Translations under genes and position numbers: made by a program
DNA from: Methanofollis formosanus
GTDB taxonomy: Archaea; Halobacteriota; Methanomicrobia; Methanomicrobiales; Methanofollaceae
Assembly: GCF_019633745.1 (NCBI RefSeq)
Contig: NZ_CP037968.1
Coordinates: 2,114,789 to 2,178,788, forward strand
Direction of reading: 5' to 3'
DNA: 64,000 nt
Notes under the pieces: model-generated
The model's database searches: none
What the model was told of the DNA's origin: nothing
Seen by the model: only the letters and a program-made list of their open reading frames with translations
Shown here: piece by piece, positions 20,001-30,293 of the stretch
Layout of the letters: the number at the start of each line of letters is the position of its first letter
How positions within the stretch are numbered: position 1 is the first letter of the stretch

Positions 20001-20446
20001 CTTTCATGGAGGCCTTCAGGGCGATCGATGCGAACTTCCGGGAGGTCTTTGCCCGTCTGACGGCGGGAAGCGGCAACCTGAACCTTGAGAACGAGGAGGA
20101 TCCCTTCTCGGGGGGGCTGACGTTTGCGGTCCAGCCGCGCGGCAAGAAGGTCCAGCTCCTCTCCGCGCTTTCGGGGGGTGAGAAGTCGCTGACCACGCTG
20201 GCCTTCCTCTTCTCGATCCAGAAGTACATGCCTGCGCCGTTCTATGCCTTCGATGAGGTGGATATGTTCCTCGACGGGTCGAATGTCGAGCAGGTCGCCG
20301 CCATGATCAGGGAACTTTCCAGAAATGCCCAGTTCATCTCGGTCTCGCTGCGCAAGCCGATGATCGAGCGGGCAGACCGGATTATGGGTGTGACGATTCG
20401 CCCGGACAAGAGCACGCTGGTGACCGGTGTCGAGAACCATGCATGA
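17006..20446 (+). CDS. smc: Chromosome segregation protein SMC
   Basis: This is the condensin ATPase, 1146 residues. N-terminal Walker A GPNGSGKSN lies at 31-39. Long coiled-coil arms surround a hinge at about 500-625. The C-terminal half-head has signature LSGGEKSLTTLAF (near 1055) and Walker B YAFDEVDMFLDG (near 1080). The start is GTG 17006. It would load and extrude DNA with ScpA and ScpB, encoded directly after it with overlapping ends, forming a complete archaeal SMC-ScpAB operon. Confidence 0.97.
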   Translation: MYITGIEIDNFKSFAKKTRIPFLEGFSVISGPNGSGKSNIIDSLLFALALSNSRGLRAEKLTDLINLNSGKNTAEVAITFSDGTEIRRRIKRTASNYYSYNYLNGKLVKQNDIVDFLAKFGVKPEGYNVVMQGDITRIMEMSDFERRKIIDEIAGVAEFEGKKVRALDELEVVRERIEREEVVLFELNARLEELKHEREQALAYRHWQEEFEHFKSCRAAAQLRDMEKEHASILSKTAEAETDLERALSDLGIEQNDLEYLRGDLKEVDAEINEKSGSEYLKMISALEGARGRIKVAEATIVRLKKEKEGNLEGINRAFLDEKRASERVQECTTQVRTLSVDRANLSMELAGVQASVGNLEAEIARGGKAAEDLKEHLFSLIREVEEKKGTRSEYLHRQDLLIEKSRMRTSEIERLQGRLTEVRSGGESLAAEIEKAQKASADLVEKKGALDRDLSKAESALFARRSSLECIRKEVQDAERELMRLEAQQQSRGGVGGPALEAVLGMDGVCGTVAQLGRTPPEYATALDVAAGGKLRYVVAESDGVASEAIRYLKEQRLGRLTFLPMNKLKGREYPPVREPGVIGYAKDLLSFDPEYDLAFQQVFGSTVVVDTLENARRLMGRYRMVTLEGELLERSGAMTGGYLKKKQQGGFGAAVEDEIARLSMSLAEKREEATEFERSVARLTSEAEDLRKQRSGIEQEAARYAMVLEEYERRAASRQGDEEELVASLAALRAEVEESAGELASVEAALDGVGDDLAALDRQVAALKQRLEDTEIPRLTEELGQKRRECEGIERRLRNKEADIADAQRERQYFERRVEELAAERERLAGKNAGIDAEVMGAEAEIESARAEIAGLEERQKAFSAELDELRKKREEVAEAIAGAEKRCAGLNAKADRIRLLIVSYQEKAAGLAAEIEGLREQAGEGTDLSLTEIEDGIAEAERNLRAIGAVNMLAIEEYGRVCDRIEERTGKKDVLSAERTSILERIEHFDTLKYDSFMEAFRAIDANFREVFARLTAGSGNLNLENEEDPFSGGLTFAVQPRGKKVQLLSALSGGEKSLTTLAFLFSIQKYMPAPFYAFDEVDMFLDGSNVEQVAAMIRELSRNAQFISVSLRKPMIERADRIMGVTIRPDKSTLVTGVENHA

Positions 20447-21158
20447 GGAGCCTGTTGAGATCCTGGTCCAGCTCGCGGAGCGGGGCGAGATCGATCCCTG
20501 GAACATCGATATTGTCGATGTAACGGATCGCTTTCTCACCGAACTCGAGCGGCGCCGTGAACTCGACCTCAGGATCTCCGGACGCACCCTCTTTTTTGCG
20601 GCGACGCTGCTGCGGATGAAGTCCGAGTGCCTCACGGCAGACCCGTTTGAGGAACTGGATGAAGGGGAGGTTCTGGAAATCTCTGAGGATGACGAGGACG
20701 ACTTCGGGCTTGCCGATGAGGCCGAACCGATCGAGCGGCTTGAGCGGGAGATCCAGCGGCGGATCGGACGGAAAAAGGTACGGCGCAGGCCGGTCACGCT
20801 CTATGAACTGATCACGGAGTTGAAGGCCGCAGAGAAAGAGGAGCGTCGCCGCCATCGGAAGCGCGCGCAGCAGGAGGAGGAGCCTCCGATACGCGCGAGC
20901 GACGTGGTGGCGGTGGCCCATGATGAGGACTATAAGGGTGCGACTGAGGCCGTGCTCGGGTGTTATGACGTTCTCGCTCCTGAGGGAGAGACGGTGACGG
21001 TGCGTGCCCTCTGCATGTCTCTTGAGAGGGGAACGATAGAGGTCTATATCCCGCTCCTCTTCCTCGCGCTGGAAGGGGTTGTGGCACTCTGGCAGGAAGA
21101 ATACTTTGGCGATGTGTACGTGAGGAGGAATGCGAATGGACAGAGTGGCGATGCTTGA
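20439..21158 (+). CDS. scpA: Segregation and condensation protein A (kleisin)
   Basis: The kleisin links SMC heads. The 239-residue protein opens MHEEPVEILVQLAERGEIDPWNID, the typical N-terminal kleisin helix. A variable acidic linker (residues about 75-100) and the C-terminal winged helix (VTVRALCMSLERGTIEVYI, FLALEGVVALWQ) follow. I chose ATG 20439, which overlaps the smc stop by 8 bases; an in-frame GTG at 20427 is possible. Confidence 0.92.
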   Translation: MHEEPVEILVQLAERGEIDPWNIDIVDVTDRFLTELERRRELDLRISGRTLFFAATLLRMKSECLTADPFEELDEGEVLEISEDDEDDFGLADEAEPIERLEREIQRRIGRKKVRRRPVTLYELITELKAAEKEERRRHRKRAQQEEEPPIRASDVVAVAHDEDYKGATEAVLGCYDVLAPEGETVTVRALCMSLERGTIEVYIPLLFLALEGVVALWQEEYFGDVYVRRNANGQSGDA

Positions 21159-21618
21159 GGCCATCCTTTTTGTGGCCGATGCGCCGGTCGAGTACGGGGA
21201 CGTAGCAAAGATGCTCGGGGTGCGGCGCGAGGAAGTGTCTGCGCTTGCTTCAGAACTTCAAAAGCAGTGTGAGGGGCGCGCAGCTCCTCTTGAGGTTCTT
21301 GATTCGGGTGAAACAGTCTATATGGTTCTGAAAGAGGAATACAGCGAGTTTGTCTATCCTCTGATGCGCCCGGAGATCTCCCGGGCGGTTTTGCGCACGC
21401 TTTCGGTGATCGCATACCGACAACCGATTCTCCAGAGCGACCTCGTCGAGGTGCGCGGGAGCGGGGCGTATGCGCATGTGGAGGAGCTTCTGGAGCGGGG
21501 ACTGGTGGCGCGCCAGCGGAGCGGGCGGAGTTATGAGCTCCAGACGACCCCTGAATTCTCGCGTTATTTTAAAACGGCAGCACTCTCCGGGGTGCAAGAA
21601 CACCTGGACCTCAGGTAG
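21136..21618 (+). CDS. scpB: Segregation and condensation protein B
   Basis: This tandem winged-helix partner of the kleisin has 160 residues. It starts MDRVAMLEAILFVADAPVEY, with LRTLSVIAYRQPILQSDLVEVRG in the second winged helix, as in ScpB. ATG 21136 is preferred because GAGGAGG at 21121-21127 is then correctly spaced. ATG 21130 is too close. It overlaps the scpA end by 23 bases. Confidence 0.93.
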   Translation: MDRVAMLEAILFVADAPVEYGDVAKMLGVRREEVSALASELQKQCEGRAAPLEVLDSGETVYMVLKEEYSEFVYPLMRPEISRAVLRTLSVIAYRQPILQSDLVEVRGSGAYAHVEELLERGLVARQRSGRSYELQTTPEFSRYFKTAALSGVQEHLDLR

Positions 21619-21731
21619 GTATTTATGTCGGGCCTTACAACATTGTAAGGTCGTGTCTGAGACGGTTTCCAGAGAACCGCTCGTGTGGTAGTTCTCTGGG
21701 GATTATATTCTTGATTCTGGCCTCGGGCTGG

Positions 21732-21748
21732 AGTCGAAGGGTATATAT
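21732..21748 (+). promoter_or_regulatory. rRNA operon promoter P1
   Basis: GTCGAAGGGTATATAT: BRE-like purines followed by a TATA element at about 21741-21748. This is the most upstream of the tandem set before the 16S gene. A CAACATGATTG start-site-like motif lies about 25 bases on. Confidence 0.6.
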
Positions 21749-21832
21749 GCGTCGAAGATCAACATGATTGACGCACAAGGTGGCTCGGGCGGGTTGCAAC
21801 GCAATCGGTCCGAAATTGGTTCTTGTCTTCGG

Positions 21833-22034
21833 ATGATCTTCCTTTAACGCATCCCTCCGGGGGTGTGACTGCGAAGGTTTATATCTGAAAACGTCCAATA
21901 TTGTTACCTCACAAAGTGACTGGGGTTCGATGAATCCGGCGAGTTCGGAATCGAGCCTTGATGGAACCTGAGGCATCAGGTATGATCTTCCTTTAACGCA
22001 TCCCTCTGGGGGTGTGACTGCGAAGGTTTATATC
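21833..22034 (+). repeat. 53-bp direct repeat carrying promoters P2 and P3
   Basis: 21833-21885 and 21982-22034 are identical except for one C/T difference. Each spans ATGATCTTCC through the TATA box, offset 149 bp. This indicates that the promoter array grew by tandem duplication. Confidence 0.9.
21871..21905 (+). promoter_or_regulatory. rRNA operon promoter P2
   Basis: GCGAAGGTTTATAT at 21871-21884 is a strong archaeal BRE plus TATA. About 24 bases after the TATA is CCAATATTGTTA, a motif repeated at the same spacing after P3 and P4, which probably marks the start site. Confidence 0.75.
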
Positions 22035-22054
22035 CTGGATCGCCCAATACTGTT
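22020..22054 (+). promoter_or_regulatory. rRNA operon promoter P3
   Basis: GCGAAGGTTTATAT at 22020-22033, inside a near-perfect copy of the P2 region, followed by CCAATACTGTTA at the expected start position. Confidence 0.75.
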
Positions 22055-22091
22055 ATCTCTCAACGAGCAAACAATGTGGGAACTTCGTGGC

Positions 22092-22125
22092 AGAAAAGGT
22101 TTATATGCCATGACGTCCAATGTTG
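22092..22125 (+). promoter_or_regulatory. rRNA operon promoter P4
   Basis: AGAAAAGGTTTATAT at 22092-22106, followed by CCAATGTTGTTA. Same BRE/TATA and initiator pattern as P2 and P3. Confidence 0.72.
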
Positions 22126-22217
22126 TTAGCACGCAAGGTGACAGGCGCCGACGAATCCGGTCTCCCGGAATCGGCGTCGGGCAGTTCTGAGATGTTTTCT
22201 TTCTCCGCTTCGGCGGG

Positions 22218-22250
22218 GCGAAGGTTTATATTCTCAGAAGTGAAACATAA
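22218..22250 (+). promoter_or_regulatory. rRNA operon promoter P5
   Basis: GCGAAGGTTTATAT near 22218-22232. The downstream initiator motif is less like the others (AAACATAATATG). Confidence 0.7.
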
Positions 22251-22300
22251 TATGCCTCAAGGGTGACCTCGAGCCAAGTAATTGGTTCGAGACAGTGACT

Positions 22301-22335
22301 CCAAAGGTTTATAACCTCTGAAGTCTAATACTGTA
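22301..22335 (+). promoter_or_regulatory. rRNA operon promoter P6 (closest to 16S)
   Basis: CCAAAGGTTTATAAC at 22301-22315, followed by TCTAATACTGTATC. About 190 bases remain to the mature 16S end and contain the leader hairpin and processing stem. Confidence 0.72.
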
Positions 22336-22382
22336 TCCCCAAGAAGTCACTCGGGTGCGATAAAGTTCGCCCCTGACAAGGG

Positions 22383-22403
22383 ACACAGGGCTCGGTCCTG
22401 TGT
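22383..22403 (+). promoter_or_regulatory. Hairpin in the pre-16S leader
   Basis: Perfect 7-bp stem ACACAGG/CCTGTGT with a seven-base loop, between P6 and the 16S processing stem. A role in leader folding or antitermination is inferred only. Confidence 0.5.
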
Positions 22404-22452
22404 TTCGATGGAGAATCAAAATCACTGAAAATGGTCAGTGTTGGTTCTGACG

Positions 22453-22489
22453 TTGGCACTAGCAATGCGGAAATCTATCTAGCAACCGC
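22453..22489 (+). other. 16S precursor processing stem, 5' strand
   Basis: This pairs with 24006-24042. TTGGCACTAGCAA and CTATCTAGCAACCGC match the complement of the 3' strand on either side of an asymmetric centre (TGCGGAAATC against GACCGTAAAG). This is the bulge-helix-bulge arrangement cut by archaeal splicing endonuclease during rRNA maturation. Confidence 0.85.
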
Positions 22490-22523
22490 TAATCCCTTTA
22501 AGATATAAGTGTGCTTACTTCAA

Positions 22524-23990
<1,467 letters not shown>

Positions 23991-24005
23991 AACGAAATCG
24001 GGTTC

Positions 24006-24042
24006 GCGGTTGTTAGATAGACCGTAAAGTTGCTAGTGTCAA
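24006..24042 (+). other. 16S precursor processing stem, 3' strand
   Basis: Complement of 22453-22489, with the bulge-helix-bulge centre ACCGTAAAG. Ends 9 bases before tRNA-Ala. Confidence 0.85.
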
Positions 24043-24051
24043 GAAGGGAGC

Positions 24052-24123
24052 GGGCTCATAGATCAGTGGTAGATCGCCGCCTTTGCGAGGCGGAGGCCGA
24101 GGGTTCAAATCCCCCTGAGTCCA
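24052..24123 (+). tRNA. tRNA-Ala (TGC)
   Basis: Acceptor arms GGGCTCA and TGAGTCC pair fully. The anticodon loop TTTGCGA has anticodon TGC, closed by CCGCC/GGCGG. The T arm contains GGTTCAAAT. Discriminator A; no encoded CCA. It lies in the 16S-23S spacer as in many euryarchaea. Confidence 0.97.
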
Positions 24124-24196
24124 CTTTCAATGCACCTGGAGACGCAAGTCACCAGGGAAGGGCTGAAGGTCAAGCCAATGACCTGAAGAAGCCGTG

Positions 24197-24237
24197 TAAA
24201 GGGAATGCACATCGGGCGTCAAATGGGTTCAGCGGAA
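24197..24237 (+). other. 23S precursor processing stem, 5' strand
   Basis: Pairs with 27148-27188: AAGGGAATGCACATCGG and GGGTTCAGCGGAA match the complement, with a bulge-helix-bulge centre GCGTCAAAT against ACGAAATC. Confidence 0.82.
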
Positions 24238-24239
24238 CG

Positions 24240-27146
<2,907 letters not shown>

Positions 27147-27147
27147 C

Positions 27148-27188
27148 TTCCGTTGAACCCAGACGAAATCCGATGTGCATACCCTTAA
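27148..27188 (+). other. 23S precursor processing stem, 3' strand
   Basis: Complement of 24197-24237. The segment TGTGCATACCCTTA at 27174-27187 recurs exactly at 27675-27688 before the second 5S gene. Confidence 0.82.
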
Positions 27189-27227
27189 ATTCTATGATGT
27201 CTAACATCATAGAGAACTATCACGGCT

Positions 27228-27299
27228 GCCAAGGTGGCGGAGCGGCCACGCGGTTGACTGCAGATCAACTACACCCCGGTTCAAATCCGGGCCTTGGCT
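27228..27299 (+). tRNA. tRNA-Cys (GCA)
   Basis: Acceptor GCCAAGG pairs with CCTTGGC. Anticodon loop CTGCAGA with anticodon GCA, closed by GTTGA/TCAAC. T arm contains GGTTCAAAT. Discriminator T, as expected for cysteine. No encoded CCA. It sits between 23S and the first 5S gene. Confidence 0.97.
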
Positions 27300-27304
27300 T
27301 TGGG

Positions 27305-27427
27305 TGATAGCGGCCATAGCAACGGGGAAACACCTGGACTCTTTCCGAACCCAGCAGTTAAGCCCGTTAACGTATTGCCCTGTACTGAGTTGCGCGAGCA
27401 CTTGGGAACGGTAGTGAGCTGCTATCC
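27305..27427 (+). rRNA. rrf: 5S ribosomal RNA, first copy
   Basis: Terminal arms GATAGC and GCTATC pair. Internal CCGAACCCAGCAGTTAAGCC and TGGGAACGG are 5S landmarks. It lies 5 bases after tRNA-Cys. T-rich sequence follows at 27428-27480 and may end the main transcript. Confidence 0.96.
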
Positions 27428-27715
27428 CCTTCCTTATTATTAGACTGTTATTCTTTGAGTTTATTTATTCTGTGTTTTACTGAGCTTGCTTCAGCATAGA
27501 TTCTCTGTCGCTGAAATAATGTCTTTCTCTTTCACGTAATGAGCCGTCCTGGGGTTATCCTGCAGGAAGATCGATTCATTGAGAGTTCAGTTGCCATCAC
27601 TCGTTTTGTTTGATATATTTCTTCCCCGGTGTGATCCCAGGATTTCAGGTTTCAGATCTGAATGGACGGGCCGGTGTGCATACCCTTATATCTCATTGAG
27701 GCTGACTATTATAGC
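27428..27715 (+). promoter_or_regulatory. Spacer between the 5S copies with a probable second promoter
   Basis: An AT-rich 288-base spacer with no gene. CCTTATATC at about 27684-27692 is a TATA-like element about 27 bases before the second 5S, so that copy could be transcribed separately. TGTGCATACCCTTA (27675-27688) repeats sequence found after 23S. Confidence 0.5.
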
Positions 27716-27838
27716 GTATAGCGGCCAGAGCAGCGGGGAAACACCTGGACTCTTTCCGAACCCAGCAGTTAAGCCCGTTAACGTATTGCCCTGTACTGAG
27801 TTGCGCGAGCACTTGGGAACGGCAGTGCGCTGCTATTC
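27716..27838 (+). rRNA. rrf: 5S ribosomal RNA, second copy
   Basis: Aligns with the first 5S at a constant offset of 411 bases with only a few substitutions (e.g. CATAGCAAC to CAGAGCAGC, GGTAGTGAG to GGCAGTGCG). The changes are mostly in stems and the terminal stem remains, so it looks functional. Confidence 0.95.
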
Positions 27839-27910
27839 ATCCCTTATGCAATGGTATAGTTCTATTTTTGGGTATATTTCTTCAATTTATGATTGTTTTG
27901 TGCCGTTCTC

Positions 27911-27928
27911 TCCGAAATGATATATAAC
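27911..27928 (+). promoter_or_regulatory. Promoter of ppcA
   Basis: TCCGAAATGATATATAAC: BRE-like CGAAA followed by TATATAA. The predicted start near 27947 gives a leader of about 45 bases before ATG 27992. Confidence 0.65.
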
Positions 27929-27991
27929 TTCATCTTCATAGTGTAGATATTGGGATCATTCTGATATCTCGGTCCCCATGGAGCATTTGCC

Positions 27992-29458
27992 ATGAATGAT
28001 ATCCCGGATATCCCGAAGTGTATGAGTACACAACATCCTGACAATGTTCACATTCCGTTTTTCGCCGAGAATGCGCAACTTGGTGGAGAAGATGAAGTCA
28101 GGGAGGCCTACTATGCTTACTCCCATCTTGGGTGCAGGGAGCAGATGTGGGACTGTGAAGGAAAAGAAGTCGACAACTTCGTCGTCAAGAAACTCCTCTC
28201 CAGGTATGGTTCATATTTTGATGAACATCCCCTCGGAAAAGACGTCTTTCTGACGCTCAGGGTACCGAACCCTGAGGTGGAGAAGGCGGAGGCGAAGGTC
28301 CTTCTTGAGACCCTGGAGAGTATCCCGCGCTCCTATGATGTTGCCCATCTCTTCTCAGGGAACACGATCCCTCCGATCTTCCAGGTCATCCTCCCGATGG
28401 CGTCATCGTACCCTGCCATCGATAACATCTATCAGTATTACCGCGACTTTGTGGTCGGTCAGCAATACAAACGGCTCGGTGGACGCGAGAAAACAATTGC
28501 CGATTGGATCGGGCGGTTTTACCCGGAAAAGATCGACGTGATCCCGCTCTTTGAAGACCAACCGAGCATGCTCAATGCCGCCGGCATTGTCGGTCGTTAC
28601 ATGGAGGACAAAGACCTCGCCTACCAGCGGGTCTTCCTCGCGCGTTCGGACCCGGCGATGAACTACGGGATGGTGGGTGCGATTCTCCTCAACAAAGTTG
28701 CGCTCTTCCGCCTTCATATCCTGGCCGAGGAGACGGGCGTCCCGGTCTATCCGATCATCGGTGTCGGGTCCGCCCCGTTCAGGGGAAATCTCGGTCCCGA
28801 AACCGTGGATCGATGTACCGCCGAGTACCCGAGTGTTCATACTTTCACAGTCCAGTCGGCATTCAAGTACGACTATCCCCAGGACACGGTCCGCCGTGCG
28901 GTGGCAACCCTCGAGGCGCGCGAGGTCGCGACCCCGATGGAGATCAGAGAAGAAGAAGTGCTCCCGGTGGTCGGGAAGTGCACGGCGCGGTACATGGAAA
29001 GCGTCACTGCGCTTTCCGACCTCATCAACCGGGTCGCCGCCTTTGGACCCAGTCGGAGAATGCGCAAACTCCATATCGGGCTCTTTGGCTACTCCCGGAG
29101 CATGGGCGGGGTCACCCTTCCCAGGGCGATCGCCTTCACCTCGGCGCTGTACTCGATCGGTCTTCCCCCCGAACTTCTCGGCCTCGACGCCCTTGCGTCC
29201 GACGACATCGAGTTCCTGCGCGAGGTCTATGTGAACTTCGACGCTGATCTGGTCGACGCAGTGCGGTACTTCGATCCCGAGTCCGAGTATGTCCCGACAT
29301 CCCTGACGAAGATGGTCTGCGACCTCGTCGACGTCGAACCTGACCCGGAGCACCTCGAGTGCGCGGCCGAGGTCCGCCTGGCCCTGAAGGAAGGTCGGAC
29401 TGCGGATGTCAGGTCCGGGATCTTGAGGGCGGCGAACATCAGGCATTTCCTGGGATGA
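27992..29458 (+). CDS. ppcA: Archaeal-type phosphoenolpyruvate carboxylase
   Basis: This is the anaplerotic enzyme that makes oxaloacetate from PEP and bicarbonate. The 488-residue protein is the short archaeal form, far shorter than bacterial PEPC. It opens IPKCMSTQHPDNVHIPFF and contains HLFSGNTIPPIFQVILPM, PLFEDQPSMLNAAG, GVGSAPFRGNL and GLFGYSRSMGGV. It is monocistronic. Together with ppsA in this window it places control of the PEP node here. Confidence 0.97.
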   Translation: MNDIPDIPKCMSTQHPDNVHIPFFAENAQLGGEDEVREAYYAYSHLGCREQMWDCEGKEVDNFVVKKLLSRYGSYFDEHPLGKDVFLTLRVPNPEVEKAEAKVLLETLESIPRSYDVAHLFSGNTIPPIFQVILPMASSYPAIDNIYQYYRDFVVGQQYKRLGGREKTIADWIGRFYPEKIDVIPLFEDQPSMLNAAGIVGRYMEDKDLAYQRVFLARSDPAMNYGMVGAILLNKVALFRLHILAEETGVPVYPIIGVGSAPFRGNLGPETVDRCTAEYPSVHTFTVQSAFKYDYPQDTVRRAVATLEAREVATPMEIREEEVLPVVGKCTARYMESVTALSDLINRVAAFGPSRRMRKLHIGLFGYSRSMGGVTLPRAIAFTSALYSIGLPPELLGLDALASDDIEFLREVYVNFDADLVDAVRYFDPESEYVPTSLTKMVCDLVDVEPDPEHLECAAEVRLALKEGRTADVRSGILRAANIRHFLG

Positions 29459-29479
29459 AAAAATGGCTCTAAAGAAATC

Positions 29480-29684
29480 ATCTTGATCGTTCTCTTCTCC
29501 GGGGGACTTGCCGCCCCCCGAAACCCCCACGACGAGGATGAGCGGGGGGCGGCGATGGAACAAGATCGCCGCCGGTTTTTTGGTCTTGAAAATGAGAGAT
29601 CAAGCGACAAGAAATTTTCATCGCGTATGCTTGAGCCCAAGGATCGTGCCTGATTCTACAGGGCCCAAAAAATCTTTTTTTTTT
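29480..29684 (-). repeat. Composite GC-hairpin repeat, copy D (truncated)
   Basis: Contains the hairpin at 29499-29520 and right arm GGGCGGC 29547-29553, but the left arm is missing. The leader module at 29600-29668 has CAAGCGACAAGAAATTTTCA and ends in GATTCTACAGGGCCCAAAAAA. A run of ten T residues (29675-29684, plus strand) follows. Confidence 0.7.
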
Positions 29685-29776
29685 GGTGAGGAAAGACCTG
29701 AGGATAGGTGTCTCTGTGGGAGTCAGGCGGGTGCGTCCCGGTGCGAGTGGGCGGGAAGGTGGGATGGTCAGAATGT

Positions 29777-29800
29777 GCCGCCTTCATTGCAGAATTTCAA
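29777..29800 (-). repeat. Fragment of type I module (copy E)
   Basis: Only one end of the module is present: GCCGCCTTCATTGCAGAATT, which matches the outer arm and adjacent bases of complete copies. Confidence 0.45.
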
Positions 29801-29829
29801 CCGGGAAGGCGGTTGAATCATACCTGACC

Positions 29830-30147
29830 TTATAGATCAGACTGTTTTCGATCCCCACTGGCGGATGGATCCTGTGGGATGCAGGCCTCATCCATCTCGT
29901 CTTGAGGATCAGAAGAGTACTCGACATCTGCTCTCGCCAGTTGCTCCGGGGTGAACGCATAGATAGAGGTGCGCTCTCCCTCGGGGCCGGCCCTGGTGGA
30001 ATATTCTCCCTCAAAGATGGCTTCGGATGGATCTTCCTCGCTATATTCATCGTCTACTCTGTACATCTTTGCTATCGTGAGATAGGACGTGGGCTGGTCG
30101 ACCCTCTTCAGGGGAGATAAGGTCCCGGTCTCAAGCGACATTTTCAT
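29830..30147 (-). CDS. Doubtful small acidic protein
   Basis: An open frame of 105 codons, acidic in the middle (RVDDEYSEEDPSEAIFEGEYS), no recognised domain. Its first codons lie inside a leader module of the repeat family. No clear ribosome site precedes that ATG or the internal one at 30066. It may be an eroded gene or chance. Kept because composition over residues 28-95 is more protein-like than other frames here. Confidence 0.3.
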   Translation of the reverse strand: MKMSLETGTLSPLKRVDQPTSYLTIAKMYRVDDEYSEEDPSEAIFEGEYSTRAGPEGERTSIYAFTPEQLARADVEYSSDPQDEMDEACIPQDPSASGDRKQSDL

Positions 30148-30270
30148 CCGGTATGCATCATGAAGTGTGCTTTTCTCGACGTATGCCTTTTTCTACACAA
30201 CCATAAGGCCCGGCCTTGTAAAATCAGGCATGACCCCTGGTTCATGTCTGATTCTCCAGAGCCGAAAAAA
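30120..30270 (-). repeat. Leader-type repeat with long inverted repeat (copy E')
   Basis: 30131-30158 carries CAAGCGACATTTTCATCC. 30212-30235 and 30239-30263 form an imperfect inverted repeat of about 24 bp with a 3-base loop, both arms being versions of the leader GGCTCTGTAGAATCGGGCAT. The T-run 30265-30270 (minus strand) may end transcription of the gene ending at 30294. No type I module is present. Confidence 0.65.
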
Positions 30271-30293
30271 TAGGTTCCTGGCTCTGGAACTCT

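Noticed and set aside
19244-20797. 517-codon open frame antisense to smc
   Set aside because: The sense strand carries the SMC signature and Walker B motifs; the antisense translation is composition-driven.
27579-27920. 113-codon frame over the second 5S gene
   Set aside because: It lies across a 5S rRNA gene and has no protein family resemblance.
28403-29563. 386-codon open frame antisense to ppcA
   Set aside because: ppcA is full length on the other strand; no family resemblance in the antisense product.
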